Below, in pieces: positions 17,482 to 30,807 of a DNA stretch of 64,000 nucleotides. The DNA is from DATKNA01 sp963755755 (lineage in GTDB: Bacteria; Actinomycetota; Actinomycetes; Actinomycetales; Kineosporiaceae), in contig CAVWLJ010000010.1 in assembly GCA_963755755.1 (NCBI GenBank), forward strand, positions 496,001 through 560,000, given 5' to 3'. A model generated the notes under the pieces. The model did no database searches and was not told the origin of the DNA. It saw only the letters and a program-made list of their open reading frames with translations. How positions within the stretch are numbered: position 1 is the first letter of the stretch; each line of letters begins with the position of its first letter. Position numbers and translations under genes: made by a program.

Positions 17482-20113
17482 GTGGCCGTGGGGGTGTCGA
17501 CGGCAGTGACCGGGTCCCGGGACGCCGGAGGGCCACCCGTCGACGAGGCGGCGGGAGCCCGCCCGCGCCGGACGTCAGTCGCGCCCCTCGTCGTGAGCTT
17601 CCTGCTCCCCGTCGCCGTCCTGTGCGCCGTCGCCCTCGCCCGGCGTCAGTTCCCGTTCGGTCCGGGGTCGCGCAGCCACAACGACCTGGGCAACGCCTAC
17701 GTCCCGCTCCACGCCCAGCTGCACGACCTCCTGCTCGGGGCGGCGCGTGGCGACCTGTCCTTCACCTGGGACGCCGGGCTCGGCACCCCGTTCCTCCCGG
17801 ACTACGTCGTCAATCTCTCCAGCCCCTTCGCGCCGCTCGTGGCGTTCTTCCCTCGCGACCGCATCGAGCTGGCCGTCTTCGTCGTCACCGTCCTCAAGTA
17901 CGGTGCCGCGGCCGCGGCCATGGCCTGGTACCTCCGCGCGACGTACGGCGGGTCCCGGTGGTTGGCGCCGATGTTCGGCGCGAGCTACGCCTTGTGCGCC
18001 TGGGCGTTCGACGACGGGTCCTACGTCCCCATGTGGCTCGACGGCCTCGTCGTGCTCCCGCTGCTCCTCAGGGCGGTGGAATGGGGGCTCGCCCGGCGCC
18101 CACTGTGGCAACCGGCGCTCGTCGTGGCCCTCGCCTGGGAGGCGAACTTCTACACCGGGTTCATGGCGACGGTCCTGGCGAGCCTGGTGCTCGTCGTGCG
18201 CCTGGTCACCGTGCCCCTGACCCCCCGCGAGCGCGTCAACGTAATCGTGCGGCTGGCCTCGGCGTTCGCGGCTGGCCTGGCCCTGACGGCGCCGCTCCTG
18301 CTGCCCATGCTCAACGCCGTCCGGGCGGCTCAGCCCGCGGAGACGGGCCACTTCGTGCCGGCTCCGTGGAACGCCGTCATCGCGCGACTGCTACCGGGCA
18401 CCGAAGGCGTGGGCGTGACGCCCTCGCTGGCCGCGGGGAGTGTCGTCCTCCTCCTGGCCATCGGGTTCTGCGCGGAGAACCGAATCCCCCTGCGGGTCCG
18501 GATCGCGTGGGTGGGGCTGATCCTGGTGGTGCTCCTGTCCTTCCAGTGGGCCCCCACCCAGGCTGCGTGGCACGGGTTCGACACGCCCAACGGCAGCCGC
18601 TACCGCGAGGCGTTCGTCTTCAGCGCGCTTCTGGTGATCCTCGCGTGGCAGACCCTGCGGGCCGGACCGTTGCGGCCGCGGGTCGTCGTGGTCGGTTCCG
18701 TCGGCGTCGTCGTCTGCCTGCTCGCCGCCTCGAGGGACTACGTCGATCGGGGCGTCGTCGCCGGCGTCGTGATCGCGGCTGTGGTGGGGCTGGCGGCGCT
18801 GGTGGCTCTCCAGGCGGCGCGCGGCGGGACGAACCCGGAGGGAGGTCGTCGATGGATCGCGGGCGCGGCCGTCGCCGTCGCGCTGCTCTCCGTGGCCGCG
18901 GAGAGTACCGCGGCGGATGTGCGCATGGACCGCCTGCGTGACCAGCGATACCCCGCCCAGCAGCGCCAGCCGGACCTGCAGGCGGCGGCCGCGGACGCCG
19001 TCCGGCGCGCCGAGGCCGAGGTGGGGCCGACCGGGCGGGTGGACCCCGGCGTGATCCTCGGGTCGAACACGTCGCTGCTCCTGGGGGCCGAGGGCAGCTC
19101 GTACTACAGCAATGCGATCACCGCCGCGCAGTCCCGCTTCGTGAGGGCCGTCGGGGGCGGCTGGGGTGCCCTCGGGCGCGCCGTCTACGCGCCGCCGGTC
19201 GCGGCCTCGGACGCGGTGCTCGCGATCGCCCGCCGGATCGGGGCGACCGCCTCCGCCGCTGCCGGCGGCACGAGCGGGCCCCCCGTCACGGTCGCCGGGG
19301 GCGCCGTGGCGCCGTTCATCACCGTGCGCCCGGGCGCCCGTTCCGATCCCCGGCTGGGGGCCGACCCGTACGAGCAGCACGAGCTCCTGCTGGGCGCCCG
19401 GGTCTACGAACGTCCGGCCGTCACGGTCCGGGATGGGCGCGGCCGGGACGTGCGACCGGATGCGAGCGGTTCCTTCCGGCTCTCCGCGGGGGCGGACGCA
19501 CCGGCGCACGCTTCCCTGTCGGGGCGGTGCACGCCGGGTTCGGAGATACTGCTGTGGGCGCCCGCCCTGGTGGGAGCGGCGTCGGCCGACGATGCCGTGC
19601 CCGTGCCCTACCTGGCGCCCGAGTCCCGGGGGCCCGGCGTCTACAGCGGTGCGGCGCTCAGGGAACTCGGCGTGGTGCCGCCCTCGGGGACGTTCAGCGT
19701 CTCGCTGACGATCCAGGGGGGAGCGTGATCCCCGGAACGGCGGTGGCGTGCGCCGACGTTCCGGCCCTCCGCTCGGCCGTCGAGACCTTGGACCGGGCCG
19801 CGGCCGGCGACGTGCGGGTCCAGGGGCACGGCATCTCGGCGCGGGTGGCGGCGGACGCGCCCGCTCTCGTGGTCGCCGCCGTCCCGGAGGTGTCGGGGTG
19901 GGGGTGCGCCGTCGACGGGCACGGGACGCTGCCCGCCTCGTCGTTCCACGGCCTGGTCGCCGTCGACGTGCCCGCAGGGCAGCACGAGGTGGAGTGTTCC
20001 TACCAGACGCCGGACTACGCACCGGCCTCCTGGTCGCCGCGGCCGGCGTCCTGCTGCTGGTCGCGGTGACCCTCGTGCCCTGGCGGCGGCTGCGAGCGCG
20101 CCGCCCGGTGTGA
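17482..20113 (+). CDS. YfhO-like multispanning membrane protein (interrupted by two indels)
   Basis: This is a large membrane protein of the YfhO type, which in other bacteria glycosylates wall or membrane polymers with polyprenyl-linked sugars. A cytoplasmic tail, at least ten hydrophobic helices between residues 30 and 480, and an external domain are visible. The family C-terminal pattern (GWGCAVDG ... VAVDVPAGQHEVECSYQTPGLRTG) and a last helix (LLVAAAGVLLLVAVTLVPW) end it. The first frame stops at 19728. Coding continues from there if one G is restored in the G6 run near 19720 and another base near 20010. I read it as one gene of about 876 residues. GTG 17482 is the likely start. Confidence 0.8.
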
Positions 20114-20280
20114 CCACCCGGGCCCGTGTCCCGATGAGCCGATTCGTCACGAGGAGCGCCCGGTCGGCTACCTGTTTCGGCGTGTCGCGACGTCCTCGCA
20201 GGTGGCTACGCATGTCCCGGGTTCGGCTCGCGCGACACGTCGAGAAGGCTTGCACCGGTCGCGGCGGCAGGCCTACGGTG

Positions 20281-20328
20281 ACACCACATCTAGTAGTTAC
20301 ACCGCTGTAAGCCATCCACATGTAGTCC
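20281..20328. promoter_or_regulatory. Tandem NrdR boxes upstream of nrdR
   Basis: Two 16-bp NrdR-box-like sites lie at 20281-20296 (ACACCACATCTAGTAG) and 20313-20328 (CATCCACATGTAGTCC). They share the CCACATNTAGT core and are 32 bp apart, three helical turns, which is the usual spacing of paired NrdR boxes. They suggest autoregulation of nrdR. The 20114-20280 stretch holds nothing I recognise. Confidence 0.65.
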
Positions 20329-20386
20329 CCAACCTCCTCCACAGGCCGACCGCGTGTCGTCCACAGGAGGGCGGCCGTCGTCCACA
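20312..20386 (+). promoter_or_regulatory. Phased row of four DnaA-box-like TCCACA sites
   Basis: TCCACA occurs at 20315, 20338, 20360 and 20381, that is, every 21-23 bp (two helical turns) on the same strand. The last two are TCGTCCACA, one mismatch from the actinobacterial DnaA box TTGTCCACA; the first two have two mismatches. The row lies directly before nrdR and overlaps the second NrdR box. Confidence 0.4.
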
Positions 20387-20407
20387 GACAAGGGAGGTCG
20401 AAGGTCG

Positions 20408-20894
20408 ATGAACTGCCCGTTCTGCCGCTCGGCCGACTCCCGCGTCGTCGACTCGCGGAGCACGGACGACGGCTGCGCCATCCGCCGCCGCCGGGTCTGC
20501 CCGCAGTGCGGGCGCCGCTTCAGCACGGTCGAGACCGCGAGCCTCACCGTCGTCAAGCGGTCCGGGGTCACCGAGCCGTTCAGCCGACCGAAGATCGTCT
20601 CCGGGGTCCGCAAGGCCTGCCAGGGCCGGCCGTCGGGGAGGACCAGCTGGCGCTGCTCGCCCAGCGGGTCGAGGAGCAGATCCGGTCCACGGGCGCCGCC
20701 GAGATCGAGGCGCACGAGATCGGCCTGGCGATCCTCGCGCCGCTGCGTGAGCTCGACGAGGTCGCCTACCTGCAGATTCGCGAGCGTCTACCAGGGCGTT
20801 CGAGTCCCTGGAGGACTTCGAGTCGGCCATCACACTGCTGCGGGCCGAGCGGGAGCCGACCGGCGTCGAGCCGGCGTCCGGCGACCGCACCTGA
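20408..20894 (+). CDS. nrdR: Transcriptional repressor NrdR (three indels)
   Basis: NrdR senses ATP/dATP and represses ribonucleotide reductase genes. A zinc ribbon (MNCPFC ... CPQCGRRFST) and an ATP-cone domain (VVKRSGVTEPFSRPKIVSGVRKACQGRPVGED ... FASVYQAFESLEDF) are recognisable. The ATP cone is spread over three frames: one base is missing near 20634, and one extra base lies near 20785 and another near 20800. Together these give a normal NrdR of about 161 residues. The start at ATG 20408 has GGAGG upstream. It is followed by nrdJ after 165 bp, the usual actinobacterial nrdRJ order. Confidence 0.9.
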
Positions 20895-20898
20895 GCCG

Positions 20899-20938
20899 CC
20901 GCCGGCGACGCTGCAGGGGAAGGCGGCGTCGCCGGTGG
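20899..20938 (+). other. Hairpin in the nrdR-nrdJ intergenic region
   Basis: A 13-bp stem (20899-20911 with 20926-20938, one G-U pair) with a 14-nt loop lies 5 bp after the nrdR stop. It could partly terminate or protect the transcript. I looked for a cobalamin riboswitch in this gap and did not find its hallmark boxes. Confidence 0.45.
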
Positions 20939-21059
20939 CCACCAAAACGGCGTGCGGGGGCACGCAGCATCAGGGACGCATCGTGATCCGCACGGTGTTG
21001 TACCTGGTGTCGCCAGCTCCACGCATTTCACCGTCCAGCGACAAGCGAGGGAAGCCAGA

Positions 21060-23937
<2,878 letters not shown>

Positions 23938-23944
23938 CGCATGC

Positions 23945-23990
23945 ACGCCAGGAGGCTCCGCCCGGGAGACCGGCCGGAGCCTCCTGGCGT
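23945..23990. terminator. Terminator after nrdJ
   Basis: A perfect 16-bp inverted repeat (23945-23960 with 23975-23990) with a 14-nt loop lies between nrdJ and the convergent gene at 24013. Confidence 0.85.
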
Positions 23991-24012
23991 GCTCCGTATC
24001 GCGACAGCGGCT

Positions 24013-24633
24013 TCAGCCACCGTTCCCGTTCGCCAGCCACGTGCCGAACTGCTCGGGTGTCCTGACGCCGCCGTCGAGCACCGCGGTGTAGATCTCCAAC
24101 CCGCTGACCGCGTCCGGGTACTCCGGGCGCACGTACCAGGCATTCTTGATGGTGAGGATCGCCGCGCGCTGCTCCGCGGTGAGGCGGGCACGCAACTCCT
24201 CGTGCCAACGCGTCAGGTTGGCGTGGGCGTCGTGCAGCCACACGGTGAGATCGACCCGCCAGGCACCGGAGGCCGAGTCCGTCAGAAGCGGCACGTGCCA
24301 GCGCTCGTCGCGCCGCTGTCCCGTGGGTGAGCGCGGGCCGCGCTCGTCATGGACGTCGAATCCGACGACGCCGGGCAGCGTCACGAGCTCGGCGAGCAGG
24401 TCGACGAGGTCGGCCAGCCCGAAGCCGGAGGGCACGAGGACCATGACGTCGAGATCGCGCCACACCATCAGACCGGACACGTAGCTGCCCGTGTAGTGGA
24501 CCGGGCCGGTCCGGGACAGCACCTCGTCGAGCCGCCAACGCCGGCGCAGGGCGTCCGCCTCCAGCTGCAGCTGCGCCTGGCGCGTCTCGAGCGGGTCCGG
24601 TGTCGGCTCTGGGTCCACACCTGAGTCGACCAT
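24013..24633 (-). CDS. Nucleotidyltransferase-like protein
   Basis: This is a 206-residue protein with the start of a nucleotidyltransferase fold: GSYVSGLMVWRDLDVMVLV carries the GSxxxG...DxD pattern of the pol-beta superfamily. A further segment (WRVDLTVWLHD) could supply the third acidic residue. Such proteins transfer nucleotides to antibiotics, proteins or tRNA; the substrate is unknown. ATG 24633 is preferred over the upstream in-frame 24705 because it removes a non-conserved basic leader. It is on the same strand as the methyltransferase 58 bp upstream. Confidence 0.65.
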   Translation of the reverse strand: MVDSGVDPEPTPDPLETRQAQLQLEADALRRRWRLDEVLSRTGPVHYTGSYVSGLMVWRDLDVMVLVPSGFGLADLVDLLAELVTLPGVVGFDVHDERGPRSPTGQRRDERWHVPLLTDSASGAWRVDLTVWLHDAHANLTRWHEELRARLTAEQRAAILTIKNAWYVRPEYPDAVSGLEIYTAVLDGGVRTPEQFGTWLANGNGG

Positions 24634-24691
24634 GGGGGCGACACGCCACCGCGAGGGGCTGACCGAGCGCTGACCAGGCTGCCGGGCGGCG

Positions 24692-25528
24692 TCAGCGGGG
24701 CCCAAGGGCGAGCGTGTGCCGGATCTCCTGCCGATACGTCACCGATCCGTCGGCGTCCGCGTGCTGTGCCAGGAGCGCGTAGGCCCGTTCCCGGACGGTG
24801 CCGCGCTCGGACTCCGGCACCGACATCCACATGCCGCGCTGACCCGTCGCCATGCTGAACGCCTCCCAGTGCTGCGGCGTCGGGAAGGGCACGGCCACCT
24901 CGCCGCGCACCGTGCGCGGCCGGGCCCACCCGGCGTCGGCGAGCAGGTGCTCCATCCCCTCGTCCGAGGCGAACGGCCCGGCCGAGCCGCTGGTGCGGGC
25001 ATCGAGGACCTGCGGGGGCAGGTAGGGGGTGAACACGTCGTCGATCGCCCTCCACCGCTCGTCCGCCCGGCCGAAGGTCGTCACGCCGATGCGGCCCCCC
25101 GGCACGACCAGCGGTAGCCACGCCCGCAGCGCCGCGCCCGGGTCGGGCAGGAAGAACAGCACCAGCGACGACGAGAGCGTGTCGAAGGGATCGCCCTCGA
25201 CCGACGGTGCCTGCGCGTCGTCGGGAACGAGCCGGACGTTCGCGAGGCCGGCCTGCTCCGCGGAGAGCCGGCATCGCTCGAGCATGCCGGGGGACAGGTC
25301 CGTGCCAACGGCCGTTCCCGGGCGGACGCGCTCGGCCGCGGGCAGCAGGACGGCGCCGCGACCGCAACCCACGTCGAGCCACCGCTCGCCCGCCCGCGGC
25401 GGCAGAGCGGCGAGCAGATCGCCGGCGATCAGCTGGAAGAACGGGACGCCGACGTCGTCGTAGTGCTCGGCGACGACGTCGAAGAGGGCGGCGACCTGCC
25501 CGGTGCGGCCGGACGGCGGGCTCGTCAT
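24692..25528 (-). CDS. UbiE-type SAM-dependent methyltransferase
   Basis: This is a 278-residue class I methyltransferase. The N-terminal RTGQVAALFDVVAEHYDDVGV resembles UbiE/COQ5 starts, and motif I is LDVGCGRGAVLLPAAE. The post-I acid (GTDLSPGMLERC), motif II (DTLSSSLVLFFLPDP) and motif III (VVPGGRIGVTTFG) are in order. The start MTSPPSG at 25528 leaves 39 bp to the stop of the LuxR-type regulator upstream on the same strand. Its substrate cannot be inferred. Confidence 0.85.
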   Translation of the reverse strand: MTSPPSGRTGQVAALFDVVAEHYDDVGVPFFQLIAGDLLAALPPRAGERWLDVGCGRGAVLLPAAERVRPGTAVGTDLSPGMLERCRLSAEQAGLANVRLVPDDAQAPSVEGDPFDTLSSSLVLFFLPDPGAALRAWLPLVVPGGRIGVTTFGRADERWRAIDDVFTPYLPPQVLDARTSGSAGPFASDEGMEHLLADAGWARPRTVRGEVAVPFPTPQHWEAFSMATGQRGMWMSVPESERGTVRERAYALLAQHADADGSVTYRQEIRHTLALGPR

Positions 25529-25567
25529 GATCCGAGCCTGCCACGTCGCGGGCACGCGGTACGCCGA

Positions 25568-28386
25568 TCAGGTGGCCGTGCCGCTCGCCGTCCGCGGAGG
25601 CCAGCGGCTCGGCGAGTGCCGTCGCGAGTGCCGTGCGGCTGCTGATCTGCAGCTTGTCGAACGCCCGGGTGAGGTGCGTCTCGACGGTGCGCTCCGTGAC
25701 GTAGAGGCGCTCGGCGATGGCACGGTTCGTGTGCCCCTCGGCGGCCAGCCGAGCCACCCGGGCCTCCGCGGCGGTGAGTGACCCCGGACCGGTGAGCACA
25801 TGACGCCGGGGTCGCGCCCCCGCCGCCAGCAGCTCCTCGCGGGCGCGCCGGGCGAGCAGCCGCATGCCGCCGCGCTCAGCCTGGTCGAGGGCGAGCCGCA
25901 GCGGGGCGCGGGCGTCCGCGCGGCGGTTGCTCCGCCGCAGCGCGGCGCCGAGGTCGACGAGGGCACGGGTGTGCTCGAGCCGGGCCGGTGACGACGCCAG
26001 CACCTCGACGGCGCGTTCGAGCTGGGCCACCCGCTCGGCCGGGTCGTCCAGGCAGGCGGCGAGCGCGCGCAGGCCGGCGCCGTGGGTGCTTGCCGTCCCC
26101 ACCGCCTCGGCGAGGGCCAGGTGCTCGAGGGCGAGCCCACGGGCGGCCCGGCGGTCGCCGAGCGTGACCAGGGCGGTGACCGCGGCCAGACGCCAGTCCG
26201 CCAGCACCGGACTGGGGATGTCCAGCTCGCGGGCGCGCTCGCCCGCCGCGCAGGCGTCCGCGAGCGCCTCCCGGGCGCGCAGCTGCGCGAGCCGGAGCCG
26301 GGCGCGGGCCTGGAGCAGCAACGGCGCTCCCATCGCGCCGGGGGGCGGGTCGCCCTGCAGCCCGGCAGCGGCCAGCGCTGCCTCCGCCTGGTCGGGCTCG
26401 TCGAGCTCGACCAGGGCGTCCACGAGGAACGACAGCGTCCAGATGATCGCGGGAGGTTTCGCGACGCGCAGCTTGGTCTCGAAGCCCAACCGGGCGTCCG
26501 CCTCGGCGTCCCGGATCTCGCCGTGGCGCAGCCGGGCGAACGCCCGCAGCATGCAGCCGTGCGCCAGCGCGATGAGCCACCCGCGCGGCGCCGCGGTCTC
26601 GATGATCCGGTCGTAGCGGGCCCGCGCCGCCTCGAGGTCGTCGCCGAGGATCAGGCACAGGGTCGCAGTCGTGCCCAGCAAGGACTCGGGCTCGCCGTCG
26701 AGGACGCCGTCGGCGAGCAGGGGCCGGAGGATCTCCAGCGAGCGCCGGGCGGGCCCCGCCTCGATCGCGCACCTCATCGCGGCGTTCACCCGCCACAGCC
26801 CCAGCTCGGTCGACCGAGGCGCGTCGGTGAGGGCGTGGGAGACGGAGTTCGTGGACAGCTGCAGCCAGCCGTCCGTGACCATCTCGGCCTCGAGCCGGGC
26901 GCGCAGGGCGGGCGGGGCGTCGTCCGCGTGCTCGAGGCCGAGCCGGCAGACCTCGAAGGCGCGGTCGAACTCGCCGAGGAGCCCGAGAGCGCGCGCACCG
27001 CGCAGCGCGATCTCGCTGCGACGGCGCGGCGAGGTCGCTGCCTCGACCGCGGCGGCGAGCTGCTCGTAGGCGTCGGGCTGCACGGACCAGGCGAGGGCCA
27101 GCCCGAGGTCGAGCCGGATGTCCGCCAGCTCCGGCGCCTGCGGGGGTTCCGCGAGGGCGCGGCGCAGGAAGGCGGCGCCGGCCAGCGGAGCGCCTCGGGT
27201 CGTCGCCCGCGCCGCCGCCTCCTGCAAGGTCCGTACCGTCGCCGGGTCGCTCGCCGGCTCGCTGTGCAGCAGCTGCAGGCCGACGGCCTCGGGGCCCGCG
27301 CCCTCGGCCGCCAGCACCCGGGCGGCGGCGCCGTGACAGACGCCGCGGCGACCGGGCGGGATGCCGGCGTACAGCGCCGACGCGATCAGCGGGTGGACCA
27401 GTGACAGCTCCGCTCCGGGGTCCACGAGACCGGCAGCCCGCAGGGCGTCCGCCGCCACCGCGGCGGCGGGCGGGTCCAGGCCGGCGACCGCCGCGGCCCG
27501 CCGCACCGGCGTCGCCGGCCCGAGGACGGCGACGGCGCGGGCCAGGTCGCCGGCTCCGGCGGGCAGCCGCACCAGCTGCCGCTCCACGGCACGTGCGACC
27601 TGTTCGGGGCCGAACGTGCCGAGGCGGCCCGCTGCCTCCCGCGTCGGCGCGACGCCGTCCGCGGCGAGCTGGGCGAGCAGGGTGACCAGGAGGAACGGGT
27701 TGCCACCGGTGACCTCGTGACAGGCCCGGACGAAGACCTCGTCCGCCTCCGGCAGCCGCGCGCGGACCAGGGTCGCCGTCGCCGCGCCACCGAGCGGGCG
27801 CGGCCGGACCGGCGGCTCGGGAGCGGCCGCGAGCACCTCGGCGAGCAGGTCGGGCGCGGCCGCCGGCTCGCCCGCGCGGACGGCGCACACGACGGCCGCC
27901 GGCAGTTCGTGCAGCGAAGCCGCGAGGACGGCGAGCCAGTGCAGCGACGCCGGGTCCGCCCAGTGCACGTCGTCCACGGCCAGGACGACGGGGGAGCGCT
28001 CGCAGAGGTTCGTCAGCAACCAGACCAGGCCCGCGGACGGCGGCGTGCCGGGCGTCGCCGGCGTCCGCGGGCTCGGCGTCCTCGGGGGCGAGCACCCGGT
28101 CCGCGAGCGCCGCCGCTCCGGTCGTCAGGGCGTCCCAGTCGCGCTGCGTCCGCAGCCGCTCGAAGAGCTGTCGCGCCACCGCCCACGCGGCGTCGCGCTC
28201 CAGGGGGTGGGCGCGGGCGCGCAGCACGACGGGCTCGGCGCCGCCGACCGCGACGTCCAGCAGTGCGGACTTGCCGATGCCCGCGGGTCCCTCGATGACG
28301 ATGACGCGGCCCGTGCCGGAGCGGGCGGCATCGAGCCGGCGGCGAAGCTCCGCCAGCTCCACGCCTCGGTCCAGCAACCCGTGCAC
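25568..28386 (-). CDS. Large ATP-binding LuxR-family regulator (LAL type; two indels)
   Basis: This is a transcription activator with an N-terminal AAA/NACHT ATPase, TPR-like helical repeats and a C-terminal LuxR DNA-binding domain, about 939 residues. Walker A (VIEGPAGIGKSALLD) lies near residue 30 and Walker B (VVLAVDDVHWADP) near 125. The LuxR HTH (LTAAEARVARLAAEGHTNRAIAERLYVTERTVETHL) is near the end. One extra base near 28045 separates Walker A from Walker B. A second, near 25600, hides the natural stop at 25568, since the uncorrected frame runs on through the methyltransferase gene. GTG 28386 is the best start; GTG 28452 would add 22 residues. Confidence 0.87.
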
Positions 28387-28514
28387 CGAGGCCGACGGTA
28401 CGCCGCCGCCGAGGTGAGGACCAGGGCCGCGAATCGTCGTGGGTCCGTCCACGATGCACCGCGCGTCGTCCTCGCCGGAGCATCGGTCTACGGGGATCGA
28501 CGGGAGGGATCGAC

Positions 28515-29357
28515 ATGACGACGACGGCACCGGACCTCGACGGCTACGTGCTCGGCCACAGCCCGCAGGAGTACGAGCGGTTGCGGGCGCAGGCCCGCTC
28601 CTGGAGCCGGGCGACCGAGCGGCTGCTCGACGAGGTCGGCCTCGCCCCGGGCGCACGCTGCCTGGACGCCGGATGCGGGCCGGGGGAGACGATGCGACTT
28701 CTGGCCGACCGCGTCGGCGCCGCCGGAGAGGTGCTCGGGATCGACGTCGACGGGGCACTGGCCGTGGCGACCCGGTTCGCGCTGCACGGCGAGGGGTACG
28801 AGCAGTGCGACGTCGTGGTCCACGACGTGACCGAGGACGTGCCGTTGCCGCGGGCTCCGTTCGACCTGGTCTACGCGCGCCTGCTGCTGTTCCACCTGCC
28901 GCAGCGGGTGACCGTCCTGCGGCGGCTGTGGGACGCCGTGGCACCCGGCGGGCACCTGCTCGTGCAGGACTACGACCTGCGCGGAGTGACCGTGCTGCCG
29001 GCACTGCCCAGCCTCGACGAGGTGGGTGAGCTCCTCATCGCCGGCATGACCGCCGCCCGGTGCGACGTCTACGCCGGCGCGCGCCTGCCGCTGCTGTTCG
29101 CCGAGGCCGGTATCGGGGAACCCGACGGCACCGACGTCGCCGGGCGGCTCGAACCCGTGGCGAGCGTGGCGCCCTACCTCGAGGCGACGTTGCGCAGCGT
29201 GCTCCCGGCCGCACTCGCCCGCGGAATCGTGACACAGGCCCAGGCCGAGGACGCTCTGGCGGCGATGCGCCACGACGTGCTGGCCGACCCGTATCGCCCG
29301 ACCGTCCTGCCGCTCCTCATCGGTGCGTGGAAGCGCAAGCCCGACGTCCAGGAGTGA
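28515..29357 (+). CDS. SAM-dependent methyltransferase
   Basis: This is a 280-residue class I methyltransferase. Motif I is LDAGCGPGETMRLLAD, the post-I acid is GIDVDGALA, motif II is FDLVYARLLLFHLPQR and motif III is VAPGGHLLVQDYDLRG. ATG 28515 has GGGAGGG about 7 nt upstream. It is divergent from the LuxR-type regulator (128-bp gap) and 19 bp upstream of the class V aminotransferase gene, so the last two are probably one operon under that regulator. Confidence 0.85.
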   Translation: MTTTAPDLDGYVLGHSPQEYERLRAQARSWSRATERLLDEVGLAPGARCLDAGCGPGETMRLLADRVGAAGEVLGIDVDGALAVATRFALHGEGYEQCDVVVHDVTEDVPLPRAPFDLVYARLLLFHLPQRVTVLRRLWDAVAPGGHLLVQDYDLRGVTVLPALPSLDEVGELLIAGMTAARCDVYAGARLPLLFAEAGIGEPDGTDVAGRLEPVASVAPYLEATLRSVLPAALARGIVTQAQAEDALAAMRHDVLADPYRPTVLPLLIGAWKRKPDVQE

Positions 29358-29376
29358 CCGAGCCCGGGAGGCTCCG

Positions 29377-30786
29377 ATGTGGCCCCGACCTCGCCAGCCC
29401 CGACCCGCGGAGGACGACCCGCCGGCGGTCGACGTCCGTCGCGTCCGCGAGCACTTCGCGTTCGCGCGGACCGGCCGGGTGGTGACGAACAACGCCGCCA
29501 CCACCCAGCCGCCGCGCGAACTGGTGGACCTGTATCGCCGGCTGGTGCCCTGCTACGAGAACGTGCACCGGGGCCAGTCGGCGGCGTCCCAGCGGACGAC
29601 GCGGCTGTTCGAGGAGGCCTACGACACCATCGCGGCCTGGGTGAACGCACCGAGCCGGCGCTCGATCGCCACGTACCGCAACACCACCGAGGCGATCAAC
29701 GCCGTGATGTACACGCTGCTCACCGAGCTCCGCGACGGCGACAACGTCGTGACGACGATGATGGAGCACAACTCCAACTTCGTGCCCTGGTACGCCATGT
29801 GCCGCGAGATCCTGCCGCAGTTCGGGCGGCGGGTGGAGTGCCGCGTGGCGCGGTTCGACCACGTGACCGGCCGGCTCGACCTCGACCACCTCGCCGAGCT
29901 CGTCGACGAGCGCACCAAGCTCGTCGCCGTCACGGGCGCCTCGAACTTCCTCGGCACCAAGCCGCCGCTCGCCGCCGTCCGCCGGATCACCCGGGCAGAG
30001 CGGCTACCGGCAGCCGGACGGCGGGTGCGGCTCGCTCCTGCTCGTCGACGCCGCCCAGCTCGCGCCGACGACCGCGGTCGACGTCCAGGCCCTCGACGTC
30101 GACTACCTGGCCTTCTCCTTCCACAAGATGCTCGCGCCCTTCGGGGTCGGCGTCCTCGTCGGCAAGGAGCGGCTGCTCGCGGAGGGGCGTCCCTTCCTCT
30201 ACGGCGGCGACATGGTCGCGGAGGGGCAGGTGGCGCCGGACCACGTCGGCTACAACGACCTGCCCTGGAAGTACGCGGCGGGGACGCCGAACATCCTCGG
30301 CGTGATCGTCTCGGCGCAGGCGCTGCGGCTGGTCCTCGACCTCGTCCTCGACGACGGGCCGCCGTGGTTCGACACCTCCCGTCCGTTGCCGCACACGCGC
30401 GGTCCGGGCCGCCATGCACGCGGTGGGCACCCACACCCGGCAGCTGACGGCGCGCGCGCTCGAGGGGCTGCGGGACCGTGGACGGGCTCACGATCTACGG
30501 ACCTCCGGAGGCCGCGGACCGGTCTCCGCTCGTCGCCTTCAACGTGGCCGGCGTGGACCCGCTGGACCTCGCCGTCCGGCTCGACCGGCTCGGCGTGGAG
30601 TCCCGCGCCGGGTGCCACTGCGCCACGCTCGCGCACCGCGACCTGGGCCTCACCCCATCCGCGAGCTGCCGGCTCAGCTTCGCGCTCTACACCTCCACCG
30701 AGGACGTCGACCGCGCGGTGGGAGCGGTCGCCACCGCGGCCGATCAGCTGAGCAGCTCGCGCTACCGGATGGCGCCGGGTGCCTAG
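29377..30786 (+). CDS. Class V aminotransferase / cysteine desulfurase-like enzyme (three indels)
   Basis: This is a PLP-dependent fold-type I enzyme of the SufS/NifS group, about 468 residues. Visible signs are the N-terminal YLN-like VVTNNAATTQPP, the HNSNFVPWY segment, DAAQLAPTTAVDVQAL, the PLP lysine (FSFHKMLAPFGVGVLVG) and a C-terminal RAGCHCATLAH loop, where SufS-type enzymes carry the catalytic cysteine. Extra bases near 29995, 30405 and 30480 split it; removing all three restores one frame. The start has GGGAGG upstream. A cysteine desulfurase and a selenocysteine lyase-like enzyme are both possible; the substrate is not determined. Confidence 0.85.
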
Positions 30787-30807
30787 CGCGTCCAGGGCCG
30801 GCCGCCG

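Noticed and set aside
20895..21059. Cobalamin riboswitch before nrdJ
   Set aside because: The GCCACTG and AGCCAGGA hallmark boxes seen before cobO are absent; only a simple hairpin is present.
25864..27404. Long plus-strand frames across the LuxR-type regulator
   Set aside because: They are antisense shadows of a well-supported gene and show no domain pattern.
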